Shown: positions 46,929 through 57,421, counted from the first letter of the stretch. The stretch: 64,000 nt of DNA from Phytomonas francai (GCA_001766655.1 MJCC01000002.1:951366-1015365); one strand, 5' to 3'. Notes: generated by a model from the sequence alone, not told the origin. A program made the numbers and translations.

Positions 46929-47816
46929 CTATTGATAAAGAAAAGGCTCTTTAAATTGGACAATTATAATTGTCATATTATCAGTACCCTCTCTAGCTCT
47001 ATTCGACTCAGCTATACAACTATCCAATATTTGTTCACATACAAGACTAATATCAACAGAATCTGAATCCTTCTCCTCGTTGCTATGCAAAAGCTGATGG
47101 GCTAGCGCACAGCAATCTTGGCTTGAAAGTACATCCCAAATACCATCACAACCCAAGATAATCAGTTCATCTGTTTTCTGAACTTCAAACAAAGTCACAT
47201 CAGGAAGTGCTGTAATAGCTTGCTCTTTCCACGACAGTGCTTTATTCGTTTTAAAATCTACATCACCAAGGGCACGACTTACCGCCAACGTCATATTTAC
47301 TCTCCCGTTTTCAACTTGTGCCCCAGCCCGGCGAATTCGAGCCTCTTCCTCCGGGAGAGTCGGTTTATGATCAGTGCTAAGAGGAATCGCTTTACCATCA
47401 CGGAATAATACCGCTCGACTATCACCAACATTTGCACAAATTATTTTTGCATCCATCAAAACCACGCAGTTTGCTGCAGTTCCACTTGAAGTAAATTTAT
47501 GGCATATCTGATCATCGATTGCATGAAATGCATTCTCAAATGCTTCTTTATATTGACCATTTGAATTGTTGATTGCTTTTATAAACTCATCAAGTATGTG
47601 AGCTCTACAATAATGAGCGGCTTCATCAGATTGATGGCCATCAAAAACTCCGAAAAATGCACAAGTTTTCCTTCCATTTAAATTCAATTGCGCCACATGC
47701 GCATCCTCCATTGTTTTCCTCCATCCCTGCATACTGCAACAACCTACACGCAAATGAGTTGTTTCAAACACAGTTGAAAACTTTTGCGTCTCTGGCCTTG
47801 CCAACATATCGCGCAT
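46929..47816 (-). CDS. PP2C-family protein phosphatase
   Basis: A 295-residue metal-dependent Ser/Thr phosphatase of the PPM family. Motifs in order: GWRKTMEDAHV (first metal-binding and phosphate-binding residues), FFGVFDGHQSDEAA (DGH), SGTAANCVVL (SG.TA), ICANVGDSRAVL, PLSTDHKP, NMTLAVSRALGDVDFK, IILGCDGIWDVLS (DG), and the final TDNMTIIIV (DN). All metal ligands expected for activity are present. It contains only the catalytic domain. The frame extends to a GTG; the ATG at 47814-47816 was chosen. Substrates cannot be inferred. Confidence 0.96.
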   Translation of the reverse strand: MRDMLARPETQKFSTVFETTHLRVGCCSMQGWRKTMEDAHVAQLNLNGRKTCAFFGVFDGHQSDEAAHYCRAHILDEFIKAINNSNGQYKEAFENAFHAIDDQICHKFTSSGTAANCVVLMDAKIICANVGDSRAVLFRDGKAIPLSTDHKPTLPEEEARIRRAGAQVENGRVNMTLAVSRALGDVDFKTNKALSWKEQAITALPDVTLFEVQKTDELIILGCDGIWDVLSSQDCCALAHQLLHSNEEKDSDSVDISLVCEQILDSCIAESNRAREGTDNMTIIIVQFKEPFLYQ

Positions 47817-48017
47817 TTTCACCTAGTTATTAATGATTAGTGACTTTTATTTATTCGAATCATGTGTAATCAAATAAATAAAAATAAATAAATAAATAAG
47901 GAAGCAAAGAAAATTTTCTACCAATACTCAGAATTTCGATATTTCCTTTTAAGTGCAAAACGTTCACTTTAAAAAGAATCAAATATAAATATTATTTTTT
48001 TAAATTTCAGTTAGATT

Positions 48018-48407
48018 TTATTTCCCCTTCAGTTGTTTGAGAAAATTCTTTTTTTTACGTGGCACTGATTTATTTTTTCTAGGTCCTCTATTTGTCTTGA
48101 TATTTTTCTTCAAGGCCTGACGCACAGTACTATTTTTCCAATCTAAGAGGGGTGACTTCCCTAGTTCAGAGGGTAGGTAAATAATGCGAATATTTGCGCC
48201 CTTCAAAAAAAAACGTTCAAATACTGCAAGAGAAGAATCTCTGGACCGACACTCAACATCAGCTAGTTCAACGTTTCCGGTATGTTCGTCATAGCGAATT
48301 AATTTTCCTCTTACAACGCTTCTATCAATCGTTTCAGCTGACACATAGTAATTAAGAGCCTCACTTACTACGCTATGTGGAATATCAGTTGTAGAATTTG
48401 TATTCAT
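48018..48407 (-). CDS. SMD3: Core spliceosomal Sm protein SmD3
   Basis: A 129-residue Sm-fold protein. Sm1 spans about 12-60 (PHSVVSEALNYYVSAETIDRSVVRGKLIRYD, then NVELADVECRSRDSS, the D3-specific LADV) and Sm2 about 65-80 (FLKGANIRIIYLPSELGKSP; D3 has I.G..VRF...P..L..AP). The C-terminus is Lys/Arg-rich. SmD3 pairs with SmB in the Sm ring of U1, U2, U4, U5 and the spliced leader RNA, so it serves trans-splicing. It is the first confidently assigned gene of the minus-strand unit, next to the strand-switch region. ATG at 48405-48407. Confidence 0.93.
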   Translation of the reverse strand: MNTNSTTDIPHSVVSEALNYYVSAETIDRSVVRGKLIRYDEHTGNVELADVECRSRDSSLAVFERFFLKGANIRIIYLPSELGKSPLLDWKNSTVRQALKKNIKTNRGPRKNKSVPRKKKNFLKQLKGK

Positions 48408-48742
48408 GAAAAAAAAAAAATGTAAACGTTTTGAGAAAAAAATCTAAATCAAAAGAGAATAATGGAGGAAAAAATAGAAAGGAAGTCGACTCAATTAACT
48501 CGAACAAAAAAACGTCCACTTTTGGCTTCATTAAATAGAACAAAGAAAAAGAACCTCGATCCGCTTTTCTTTTTTTCCAAGGAAGGTCATGCATCTCCTT
48601 CATTTCTGTCAAAAATACAAAATTTCATCGGATGCCCATATATTTAATTAATGAATTTCATGTGGCAGTGCAATTATCATAAATTTAAAACTTAAAATAA
48701 AAGAAAACAAATACACTGATGAAATCCAAAGATAAACAAGAA

Positions 48743-48859
48743 TTATAACCACAAGACACCAAAACCTACCAGACCGCCGCAGCCAATAATAAAGAAGGGG
48801 GCTGCCCACTCGCGATCGAAACGCTTCAAAAAAAAAAAACTAAACCCACCTGGGCCCAT
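48743..48859 (-). CDS. Possible 38-residue one-TM microprotein
   Basis: An ATG at 48857-48859 opens a 38-codon frame with an unusual look: MGPGGFSFFFLKRFDREW, then a hydrophobic helix (APFFIIGCGGLVGFGVLWL) ending at the stop. The pattern of a short basic segment followed by a Gly-rich transmembrane helix resembles tiny subunits of respiratory or translocase complexes, but I cannot name one. The frame crosses an A12/T12 homopolymer, which may instead be the pyrimidine tract for the SmD3 mRNA, so this could be chance. Strand and position suit a first gene of the minus unit. Confidence 0.3.
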   Translation of the reverse strand: MGPGGFSFFFLKRFDREWAAPFFIIGCGGLVGFGVLWL

Positions 48860-49410
48860 TTAGGGTAGCACACAAAAGGAACGAGCTTTTAAAAATAGAG
48901 CGATAACGTTAACAGCGGTGTGGGCCGCTTACGAAAAAAAAGTTCAACCCCACCCACGGCACCAAAATGACTTATAAAAGCCGCCCTCGGAGGACACCAA
49001 TCCGAGCCGCCACATCCCCAGAGGGCTTTAAAAAAAAGCTAAAACTTGAAAAATTTACACTATAAATGAGGTTTTCAATAAACCTGAATAGACTTAGGTC
49101 TCAGATAAAAATTTTCACTCTTTTGGCACAAGTTATCGCGGTTTAATTATTTTTAAATGAGAAACCCCGCAGCAAACAAACACGCCCAAGACCCCGAAAG
49201 CGCCAACCGCAAATTTTTGAAAACTTTCAGGACAACATCATGTTTTATATCTTATACTAAATTGGGGGGCGGTAAAAATAAATTCACCCGGGGCCCTTCC
49301 ATAAGCCCTGGAGACTGTAAATTTAACAAAAATCCACGAAATTCCTTTTTTATTTTTCCAAGCCCCCCGACCCCCCACACACCAACTTTACGCATTTTTT
49401 TTTTTACATT

Positions 49411-49713
49411 TTATCGTGTGTATGACCCGAAAACGTCGGCGCAAAATATTTTATGGAGGTAATAAAGCAATAACTTGCTACACGGTAGTTCAAACATATT
49501 TTCTCTGATCATCTTTTTTAATTTCACGCGGACATTGGTCACAGCCGGCTCCTGGCAGTCTTTAAGAAAGATGTGAAGCGTTTCTTCGGCATCACTGGGG
49601 GCGGTGGGGATGTTGGGGGTTCCAGCGCTGGCATTATGGAGCGGCGTCTGGTCGAGAGGTGGCGGGGGGAGAGCGGGTATGAATTGAATTGGCGGCGGCG
49701 GCAGTGCTGACCC
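49411..49713 (-). pseudogene. Protein-like remnant, Pro-rich then helical, no start codon
   Basis: A 100-codon minus-strand open stretch bounded upstream by TAG and ending at 49411. It begins Pro-rich (ALPPPPIQF...ALPPPPLDQ), passes PSDAEETLHIFLKDCQEPAV and NVRVKLKKMIREN, and ends LLLYYLHKIFCADVFGSYTR. The change from disordered to amphipathic helical sequence looks like the C-terminus of a real protein. There is no suitable ATG, and a second frame upstream (roughly 49640-49800) also looks coding, so at least one frame break is implied. Not recognised. Sequencing error in this homopolymer-rich zone or true decay are both possible. Confidence 0.35.
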
Positions 49714-52700
49714 CTACTTCTGCATAATTAAATGGGGAATGGAAATATTCGCATGAGAAATCCCGCGGTGGGGTTGCCAGGTTCGGATGGTCTTTCGTGT
49801 GGTGAGCTAAAACGAGGGCATGCCATTTGCACTACCTTTGGCAATTTGCGCAAGTGTCAGAAATTTTGATGCACACATGCGCTACAAATATGCGGGGTTA
49901 CTTGGGCTTTTTTCCGCCATCCCAATCGTCCTGGCGTTCAAATTCAAAGCACCCCCACTACCCCGGATCCCCTGGTTAGCCTCGCAGCCCCGCCATGTGT
50001 GATTGAAAACCCCCTAAGGAGTCCTTGTTTGGTTAAATATAATACGTGCAAATATTAAATAAATAAATGATTGGAGCCATTTAATGTCAATTGGGGCCAA
50101 TTATTCCAAACTGTGATATTGGGGGCATGGTTCCCAACGGGGGTTCTTGAATCATCTTTTAAGATCAAGCCCATGCGCTTCGAACCATTCCACGTTGTAA
50201 TCCTACACTTGATCAAATAGGAAACTTAATTTTAGACCTTACTGTAACCTCTGTGTGCATATTTTTGTTTTTTAAACTGTTTGACTCAGTCTCGTGCGAG
50301 GAACCTCCCCCCTCGCCCCGGGAACGCCATCCATCACGTTGTTTCTTTCATCAATTGCACTTTCTATATAATTATAAAATTATTTTTAACCATTAGGGAC
50401 ATTTTTGGGGGACGCTAGGGTCTCTTTAAAGAACAAAGGCCATAGCATGGCCTAATTCCTAAGCCTTCTATCGGCCCAATTCGCCCCAATCTTCAGTTTC
50501 TATTTGGCCAAAAAGAATTCCGCCTTTCCGAAGGTGCTGAATTATATCAAAAATTCGATAGGAATTATTTACATAAAGTTTTTCGCCCTATCCATTTCTT
50601 AATTTTTGTTCCTCATCCATTGCGCCCATATCTTGATTATTCTCCCCATCGAAGTGGGTTCGGCCTATTTGAAGTGGGTTGTTTGCTCTTCGGGGGGGGG
50701 GGGGATTGACTTTTTGCTTAGTTTGTGGTGGATGGATGACCCTTATACTGCTTAAATATTTCTAAATATGCCAAATTCTACCCCGCACCACCCCTAAAGA
50801 TACTCAATGGGGGCGTGCTAATGGCCCCGGTTTGTGGGGCAAGACGCCCCCCCCCCCCCCCCCCAAACAACTTCAATTTTTAAAACCGCGTGCGCCGCAC
50901 GAGGCATTTCTTTCTTACGAAATATCAACGCAATACACTCTTAGAGGTGCGTTTGGTTGCTTAACTTCTTTCTTTTTTAAAGCTTTGGGTTTAAGTAGCA
51001 CCCAGCGCCCTTCCACATTGCTTAGCCCTCGGGTGCGGCTGCTGATGGTTAAAGTGCGGGTCTTATGTGTTGATTCTTTTTTGAGTGGGTAATCGGCCCG
51101 GTTTCGTTACTTTATTCCCAGGGAAATAGTTTTTGCAAGCAAATTTTTTTTCAGATAGTTTTTACTACAACATTTGGTGTTTTTTTTGGTTCGTCCAGGA
51201 AAAGTTGATACATAAATAGTGACTAGTTTGGATGGTTGGCTTGCAACGGTTGCTTTTTCATTCAATTGCATCTGCCGCCGCTCCAAATCATTTTTTTTTA
51301 AATTATTAATTATTTTGGAAAAAGGATTGTAGATTTTTAATGTTGAGCAGTACTGCTTTTCTTGCTTGAAAAAAAACTCTCAGCTTTGTTAGTACGTAGC
51401 GGTTTTATAAACGAAAAGTGTGTTGTGTACAGATAATGAAATACATTGCTGCTTTTTGAAAAATCATATGTGTTTAACTCATTTAAACACTAGAAATGAA
51501 ACGACAACGCAAGAACAGTGCCTTTATTGTATACCAGGTTCCATAATTTATGGGCCAAATCAATATGGAACAATAACAGGGCTTTCGAATCTTGATAATG
51601 AGTTTCTATATGTCTTACTGTTATTTTCATAGCAGCTATAAAGTATTTTAATTTACACTTTATTTATGATTGTCTATATTGTTAAAGCCTTTTTCTCGTA
51701 TTAAGGAAATAAATAATATTAGAAAAGTTCAGATCGCAATCCTAGCTACGGATCCGCATCTATATTAAATGGAGGAAATTCAAAGTTGCTGTACTTTTTG
51801 CTATTCTGTATGCGATTTTATCGCTATCCTATAGTTGTTGTATAAACATTGAATTGGTAATCAAACTAATCGAAGGTAGACTCTTTGAACGCACAATTGA
51901 TTTACATGAAGATATCATAATAAAGTTAAAGTAGCAATTTGCTGGTGCATTTATGTTTGTGGATCAATTATCTAACTAGGAATTAGAACTAAAGGAACCT
52001 TTTTTTCATTTCAGCATATGATAAAATACTTTATATTATTGTCTACCCAAGTTTAACAGCCTCTATATATATTTATTGTGTAGCCTCCTTTTTTTACACC
52101 AATCTTACTACTTGCTTGCTAAAACAATAAAACGTTTGTTTATTCACGGAAAGTTTCGTCTTTTTCAACTTTGACAATATTGGAGCTAGTTACTATCAAA
52201 AAGAACAAAGAGGATGCGGATGCCAGAAAAAATACCCCGTCTAGATTTTTAAATTTCAGGTGGAATATTTATACAAGTGAACTTTTACTGTCTGTTAATG
52301 TACAAAATAATAAGTCACTCCAGTATTTTAATCATTTCATTTTTACTTTTTAGGGACAAAGACGAGAGGTTTTTGCAGATCGCATAGGTGTATCATGCGA
52401 GACTTTATTAGACTTTTCTACAGATAAGATAGAGAAATCGTAACTGATACTGTTACAAAAACGTGAATCATATGTAAAATTTAGTGTAATAAATGCACAG
52501 TGGGACAAAAAATTATTAACCCTTTCTTTAAAGCAAACGTAGTAACAAAGACATTAAGTTTACTAGATCTATAGGTAGGATATACTTGATATTCTGTTGT
52601 ATGGGTCTTCTGTACTTATTGATAACTGCTAGGCGAAGAATATTGCTACTATTATATAAAGGTATAGGATCATAGCAAGTTTTCGACTTCGCAAAAGGTA

Positions 52701-53873
52701 TGCATCTGAGGAGTTTTAGTTATCCAAAGGCTAATTTATGGTTGCAATTTCTTTTCAATATTTGAAAGCATACCACTATAACGCTTAGGGACACATTCAC
52801 ATATTGTGTAGTATGATTCAATAAAAGCCTATCTTTTGTCTTATTTTATAGGACTACGTTTTCCTGGAAAGAAGCCCCACAATTATTGCTGCTCATCATA
52901 ATACGCTGATATGTTATGTTTTATATTGGTAAGTTTACCCGGAAAGCATTGTCAGTAGCTTAAGAGAATTAAAGATAATAAGTGTAAATTAAATTATACT
53001 CATTTCCGATTATATTAATGATGCTCATATATATATATATATATATATATGGTGGTGGTATTCAGTCACTATAAACTTTAATATAAACATCCCTACAACA
53101 AATAAAATGAATTTATAGGATTGATAAAAACCTTTTTACTGTTGTCTGCAATGGTAAAGGTGCCAAGACAACGGGCATGAAAGGAAAGTTCAATAATCAT
53201 TAAAAAATTAAATTACTTTTCACATCTTTCCCCTCCCCCCCAAAAGATGTTTACGCATACATATTCTACCGCTAATACAGAGGAAGTCAATAACTGTAAA
53301 TATTCACTAGAGATGCAGCGTAAACTTCTTTTTAATTAATTGCATTAGGTAGGATTTGCGTTTCAAAGATTGAAGTAGATCCTATTTAAAATCGTTGAAA
53401 TAGGTCTGGTGTAAAACTTTGCAAGTATGTTTCTTAAGTAATCGAAGCTGGTGTATGCTTATGCATGTGCGCAAAAAAAAAGCACAACACTAGCATCCTT
53501 ACTGGTTTAGGCATTTTTTCCTAGACTGTAGTTTACTGGCGTTTACTGACTTTCTTCATCGCTGTGGTATTTCATGAATAGAGTCGATAACTTGTGCTGA
53601 TTGGAGAGTACTAGCTCGTGCTGTCATCACTTTTTTTTTATGCTTCTTGTTGCGTGCGGTGAGTCAGTCACGATCTTACGCGAGGGAGAGCACATTCGCT
53701 AAGATACAGCATGTGTAAAAAACTTACTACACATGAGGTACCTCCTATTAACATATGTTTAATACTAAGTTTAACAGTCTGGATAGACGCATATTTTGTG
53801 GGATCAATTAGTTTTAAGCAAATGTTCTGTTCAATACATAGTGCACTTCAAAGAAATGTCTTTTTTCTAGAAG

Positions 53874-54133
53874 TGATACACCGTAGAGGGGGGCCCGGGA
53901 GATGACCCTGGGCCCTTCAAACCCTGCTTTTGCTGGGATGGTAAGTGGTTTTTCGTTTTCCCGGGCTGCGCGGGCGGTCTCGCCAGACGGTCGCGTCTGC
54001 ATTTCCGCCTCACAAACGCGGACCCTGAAAGTAATAAAGTATTCGTCAAAGCAGGCGCCGAAAACGGGAGATTGGATCAAAGAATGAACACGAATTGTTG
54101 CGTCGTACACAGATTAGGAATATTCGTTACCTC
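53874..54133 (+). repeat. Dispersed GC-rich repeat, copy 3 (core only)
   Basis: A 260-bp copy of the repeat core, same length as the core in copies 1 and 2, with about five substitutions and no indels (for example CTCGCCAGAC for CTCGCGAGAC). Similarity ends sharply at TGATACACC on the left and GTTACCTC on the right. A 7-bp direct repeat, TTTCTAG, occurs three bases outside each end (53864-53870 and 54137-54143) and could be a target-site duplication. The copy lies about 150 bp upstream of the first plus-strand gene. Confidence 0.92.
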
Positions 54134-54286
54134 CAGTTTCTAGGTGGTGAACCCGAAATCGGTCTTCAAATGGTTATCTATGTGTGTAATACATGCAACT
54201 TCTCACTGTCATTTTTCTTCTTTTGTCTTGGACGCTTATTTACAAGAGCTCAAAGTTTGTATTAGCACAGAAATCTTTACGGGTGA

Positions 54287-54943
54287 ATGCTTGATTCTAA
54301 TGTAGATAATTCGACTATTCGTCGTCTTACCGCCATGCCAACTATGGAGAGAGGTATCGATCCCTCACCTGACCCGGTTAACGTTTACTCAAAAATGTCT
54401 TATATTGAGGTAATTATCACCTTTGGATCTTTCTTAGTATTGTTGGTTTATACCACGATTCAATTATTTTATCGAACGGTCGATCGACATAATCAGCTTT
54501 TGAGAGTTCACCGGCAACCGGACTTTGATGGGATGCCTTTCCTTAGTAAACCGAAGACGGATAGCAGAAGAAAAATTGTTGAAAACGGATTAAATGACCA
54601 TAAGCACCGCATATTAAATCCACCCCAGTGTGGTCGTATTATCCCAGCTGTTGTCTCGAATTCAAGAGATTCTAAACAGGATTGTACCGAAATGTTGCAA
54701 AAGATTCGGAATGTGCTGCAGCGCTCCCATGGAAAATGTGCAGTGTTGATGTCAATGCGATGTTGCTTATCTTCTGTTAAAGGTGTGTTACCTGAAAATA
54801 AAATTGAAAGGTTTTTACGAGTTTATGAAATGGTTAGTTTTGGCGTTAATAGGGTAAACGGAATGGAAAAATACTTGACATCGGATGATATCAAATTTTT
54901 ACATTTTTTTTTTTACGACACCATTTTAAAGGAATTGCAGTAG
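54287..54943 (+). CDS. Unknown protein with one transmembrane helix
   Basis: A 218-residue protein that I do not recognise and the first gene of the plus-strand unit. A hydrophobic helix at about 39-60 (YIEVIITFGSFLVLLVYTTIQLF) follows a polar N-terminus; the rest is soluble and basic, with a Cys-rich helical part (CAVLMSMRCCLSSVKG near 150-165). A signal anchor is more likely than a cleaved signal. ATG at 54287; a second ATG 16 codons in is also possible. Conservation cannot be judged, but frame length, strand and AT-rich codon use agree with neighbouring genes. Confidence 0.7.
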   Translation: MLDSNVDNSTIRRLTAMPTMERGIDPSPDPVNVYSKMSYIEVIITFGSFLVLLVYTTIQLFYRTVDRHNQLLRVHRQPDFDGMPFLSKPKTDSRRKIVENGLNDHKHRILNPPQCGRIIPAVVSNSRDSKQDCTEMLQKIRNVLQRSHGKCAVLMSMRCCLSSVKGVLPENKIERFLRVYEMVSFGVNRVNGMEKYLTSDDIKFLHFFFYDTILKELQ

Positions 54944-55234
54944 TTTTTAGATAAATCTCATTTTGATTTTTTGTATATTATGTTTTTTATTTTTGAATTC
55001 TATTGCATTCGTGTTTTTATTCCCTCTTGAGAAATCTGTCTCATCTTTTCAAATCCGATGAGAATAGACATTTAATTAATTAAGAGGGATTCAAGAGATT
55101 GGCTAAGGTTTTGCTAATTTGACCCTTGCTCTACTTTACTGCTTACATTTTTTTATCCAATACTTGTTAACTATTTTTCCCATAAACACTTCAGAGGTAT
55201 ATACGTCCACATATTTTTATTATTCTTATTACAT

Positions 55235-56176
55235 ATGAGTGTAACGTTAAAGCTTGTGTCGGGGACCCAAAAATCTTTGGAGGTTCCTGACTTGGGAATC
55301 ACCGTGGCGGAATTTAAGAAGCTTTCCGAGTCTGTTATAGAAATTCCGGCCGAAGAGCAGCGGATAGTGCTTCGAGGTAAGGTTCTGAAGGATGACGACA
55401 TTTTATCGGCCGTTGGGTTGGAGCACGGCAACGCGGTTCACATCGTTCGAAGCAGGAAAAAGGACGCCCCTTCCTCGACCCAGCAGCCCACGCAGCCGGC
55501 TCAGGCGCCGAGTCAGCCCACGACGATACCGGGCGCCACCCCAAACAACACCGGCAGTCCTTCGGACTTTTCTTCAAACCCCTACGCCGCGCTGTTTGGC
55601 AGTTATGGGGGTGCCCAACCGCAGGCGAGGGGGGCCGAGGGGGCCGCGAATCTGAATTCAAATCCTTGGGCCTCGCTGGGGGGCAGGGGGGCCTGGGACC
55701 AATCCCCCACCGAGATCATGCAGATGCTCCAGAATCCGATGGTGATGCAGTTTGTGCAGGAGGCTATGCGAAATCCCGCCCTCGTCCAGCAGATGATGCA
55801 GTTTCACCCGATGCTTTCGAGTATTCCACCGGAGGTTCAGCAGCAAACGATGCAGATAATGAGCAACCCGGAAATGATGACGATGATGATGTCCATGTAC
55901 AATGGGATGGACAGTGCGAATGCTGCCCCGGCAGGGAACGCTAACGTTGGCGGCGTAGGAAACACGAGTGGCGCTTCTCAGAGAGCTCCAGGCGGATTCC
56001 CCCTTCCAAACTTGTTTCCGCCGTCCCAACCTCAAGGGGATCCACGCGTTATCTATCGGGAGCAGCTCCAACAGCTTAGAGAGATGGGTTTCCCTAACGA
56101 AGACGCGAATATTGCCGCCCTTCAACAATCGCAAGGGAATGTTTCTTTTGCGATTGAACGTTTGTTTAATGCTTGA
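55235..56176 (+). CDS. Ubiquilin/DSK2-type ubiquitin shuttle protein
   Basis: A 313-residue protein with the ubiquilin order of domains: an N-terminal ubiquitin-like domain (1-75, VTLKLVSGTQKSLEV ... VHIVRSRKK), a Pro/Gln linker, an STI1-like region (about 155-230; PTEIMQMLQNPMVMQF, NPALVQQMM, IMSNPEMMTMMMSMY), and a C-terminal UBA domain (about 268-313; LREMGFPNEDANIAALQQ). It would carry ubiquitinated clients to the proteasome. Animal ubiquilins are about twice as long, but yeast Dsk2 is 373 residues, so this is a compact version with one STI1 pair. The ATG is at 55235. The middle is GC-rich. Confidence 0.95.
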   Translation: MSVTLKLVSGTQKSLEVPDLGITVAEFKKLSESVIEIPAEEQRIVLRGKVLKDDDILSAVGLEHGNAVHIVRSRKKDAPSSTQQPTQPAQAPSQPTTIPGATPNNTGSPSDFSSNPYAALFGSYGGAQPQARGAEGAANLNSNPWASLGGRGAWDQSPTEIMQMLQNPMVMQFVQEAMRNPALVQQMMQFHPMLSSIPPEVQQQTMQIMSNPEMMTMMMSMYNGMDSANAAPAGNANVGGVGNTSGASQRAPGGFPLPNLFPPSQPQGDPRVIYREQLQQLREMGFPNEDANIAALQQSQGNVSFAIERLFNA

Positions 56177-56488
56177 ATATTAATCCATATAAGGCCCAGA
56201 GGTATTCGCGGATGTAGAACAGTATCATTTCTAAATATTACTTTTCTGCATTAATAATTGCTAGTATGTGTCCACTAGGTTGATTTAAATATTTCCTTTC
56301 TTTTAAGCACAAATTTAATGCATAATTACTTTTTACTATCATATTTTATTATTCGGGAATTCCCCCCCCCCCGCCCTCCCCCGTATGTTCTATGATCCAA
56401 TATACACCTCTCCATTTTTTTTTCTTTGATTTAGTGTGCATAGCTTTCCATAACTTATTTGCCTCTACTATTTGAACTTGCTCATAAA

Positions 56489-57421
56489 ATGTCAGTTGTT
56501 AGTGCCTTATCTACCCGCCCTCTAAGCAACAATCCTCGCGAAAGCGTTGAACGGTACAACAGACTAGATGTCTTAGGCGAGGGTACCTACGGTGTTGTTT
56601 ACCGGGCGGTTGACAGAACAAACGGCCAGGTGGTTGCACTGAAGAAAGTTCGGCTTGATCGCAACGATGAGGGAATTCCTCAAACCGCATTGCGGGAGGT
56701 TTCGGTGCTACAGGAGGTACACCACCCCAACATCATTAATTTATTGGATGTAATTTGTTCTGATGGAAAACTTTATCTCATCTTTGAGTTTGTCGACCGT
56801 GATTTAAAAAAGGCACTCGAAAAGCATGGACCTTTCTCTGGCATGGATCTAAAGCGGCTCATTTTCCAACTTCTGGATGGTCTTTTCTTTTGCCATCGTC
56901 ACCGTATCATCCACCGTGATCTCAAGCCAGCAAATATACTTCTTGCACAAAATGGCGTTCTGAAATTGGCAGACTTCGGCCTCGCGCGAGCTTTCCAGGT
57001 CCCCATGCACACCTACACCCATGAAGTTGTCACTTTGTGGTATAGAGCCCCAGAAATTCTCCTCGGAGAGAAGCACTACGCCCCAGCCGTGGACATGTGG
57101 AGTGTCGGCTGCATTTTTGCTGAGCTTGCGAGAGGGAAGGTCATGTTTCGTGGCGACAGTGAGATTGGGCAGCTCTTTGAGATTTTCCAGGTTCTGGGGA
57201 CACCAGTAGATTGTGAGGGTTCCTGGCCAGGTGTGTCGCGTTTGCCCGATTATCGGGACGTGTTCCCCAAATGGCCCGCCAAACGACTTGACCAAATTTT
57301 GCCAAACCTAGAGGCAGAAGGAATTGATCTCCTGATGAGAATGCTAAAGTTCGATCCGGCAGAGCGTATTTCAGCGAAGGCGGCACTCAGGCATCCATGG
57401 TTTAATGATCTTAGACTTTGA
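56489..57421 (+). CDS. CRK3: Cdc2-related kinase CRK3
   Basis: A 310-residue cyclin-dependent kinase. GEGTYGVVYRAVD is the Gly loop, VALKKVRLD has the ATP lysine, PQTALRE is the cyclin-binding helix (PSTAIRE in animal CDK1), HRDLKPANIL the catalytic loop, DFGLARAF the metal loop, and HTYTHEVVTLWYRAPE the T-loop with its activating threonine. PQTALRE and MHTYTHEVVTLWYRAPEILLGEKHY are characteristic of trypanosomatid CRK3, the kinase that with CYC2/CYC6 drives G1/S and G2/M. The frame reaches back to a TTG; the ATG is at 56489, giving a short N-terminal extension of about 30 residues typical of CRK3. Confidence 0.96.
   Translation: MSVVSALSTRPLSNNPRESVERYNRLDVLGEGTYGVVYRAVDRTNGQVVALKKVRLDRNDEGIPQTALREVSVLQEVHHPNIINLLDVICSDGKLYLIFEFVDRDLKKALEKHGPFSGMDLKRLIFQLLDGLFFCHRHRIIHRDLKPANILLAQNGVLKLADFGLARAFQVPMHTYTHEVVTLWYRAPEILLGEKHYAPAVDMWSVGCIFAELARGKVMFRGDSEIGQLFEIFQVLGTPVDCEGSWPGVSRLPDYRDVFPKWPAKRLDQILPNLEAEGIDLLMRMLKFDPAERISAKAALRHPWFNDLRL

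Larger units (their letters stand above)
48408..54286. promoter_or_regulatory. Divergent strand-switch region, presumed bidirectional Pol II start zone
   Basis: Genes to the left are all minus strand and genes to the right are all plus, so transcription must diverge from here. In trypanosomatids such regions are RNA polymerase II start zones marked by histone variants and lack a TATA-type core promoter; I see none. The interval has two parts: 48700-51100 is GC-richer, with many homopolymers (A12 at 48828-48839, C runs, G runs at about 50693 and C16-C18 at about 50848-50865); 51100-53870 is AT-rich with a TA microsatellite at about 53029-53050. Its right edge holds copy 3 of the dispersed repeat. 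No tRNA gene recognised. Confidence 0.75.

Noticed and set aside
50150..50260. B-box-like GTTCGAAGC on the minus strand near 50170
   Set aside because: No A box at the right distance and no cloverleaf could be drawn, so I do not call a tRNA.
53864..54143. TTTCTAG direct repeats as proof of retrotransposition
   Set aside because: Seven bases and a three-base offset from each element end are weak evidence in AT-rich DNA. Kept as a hint only.
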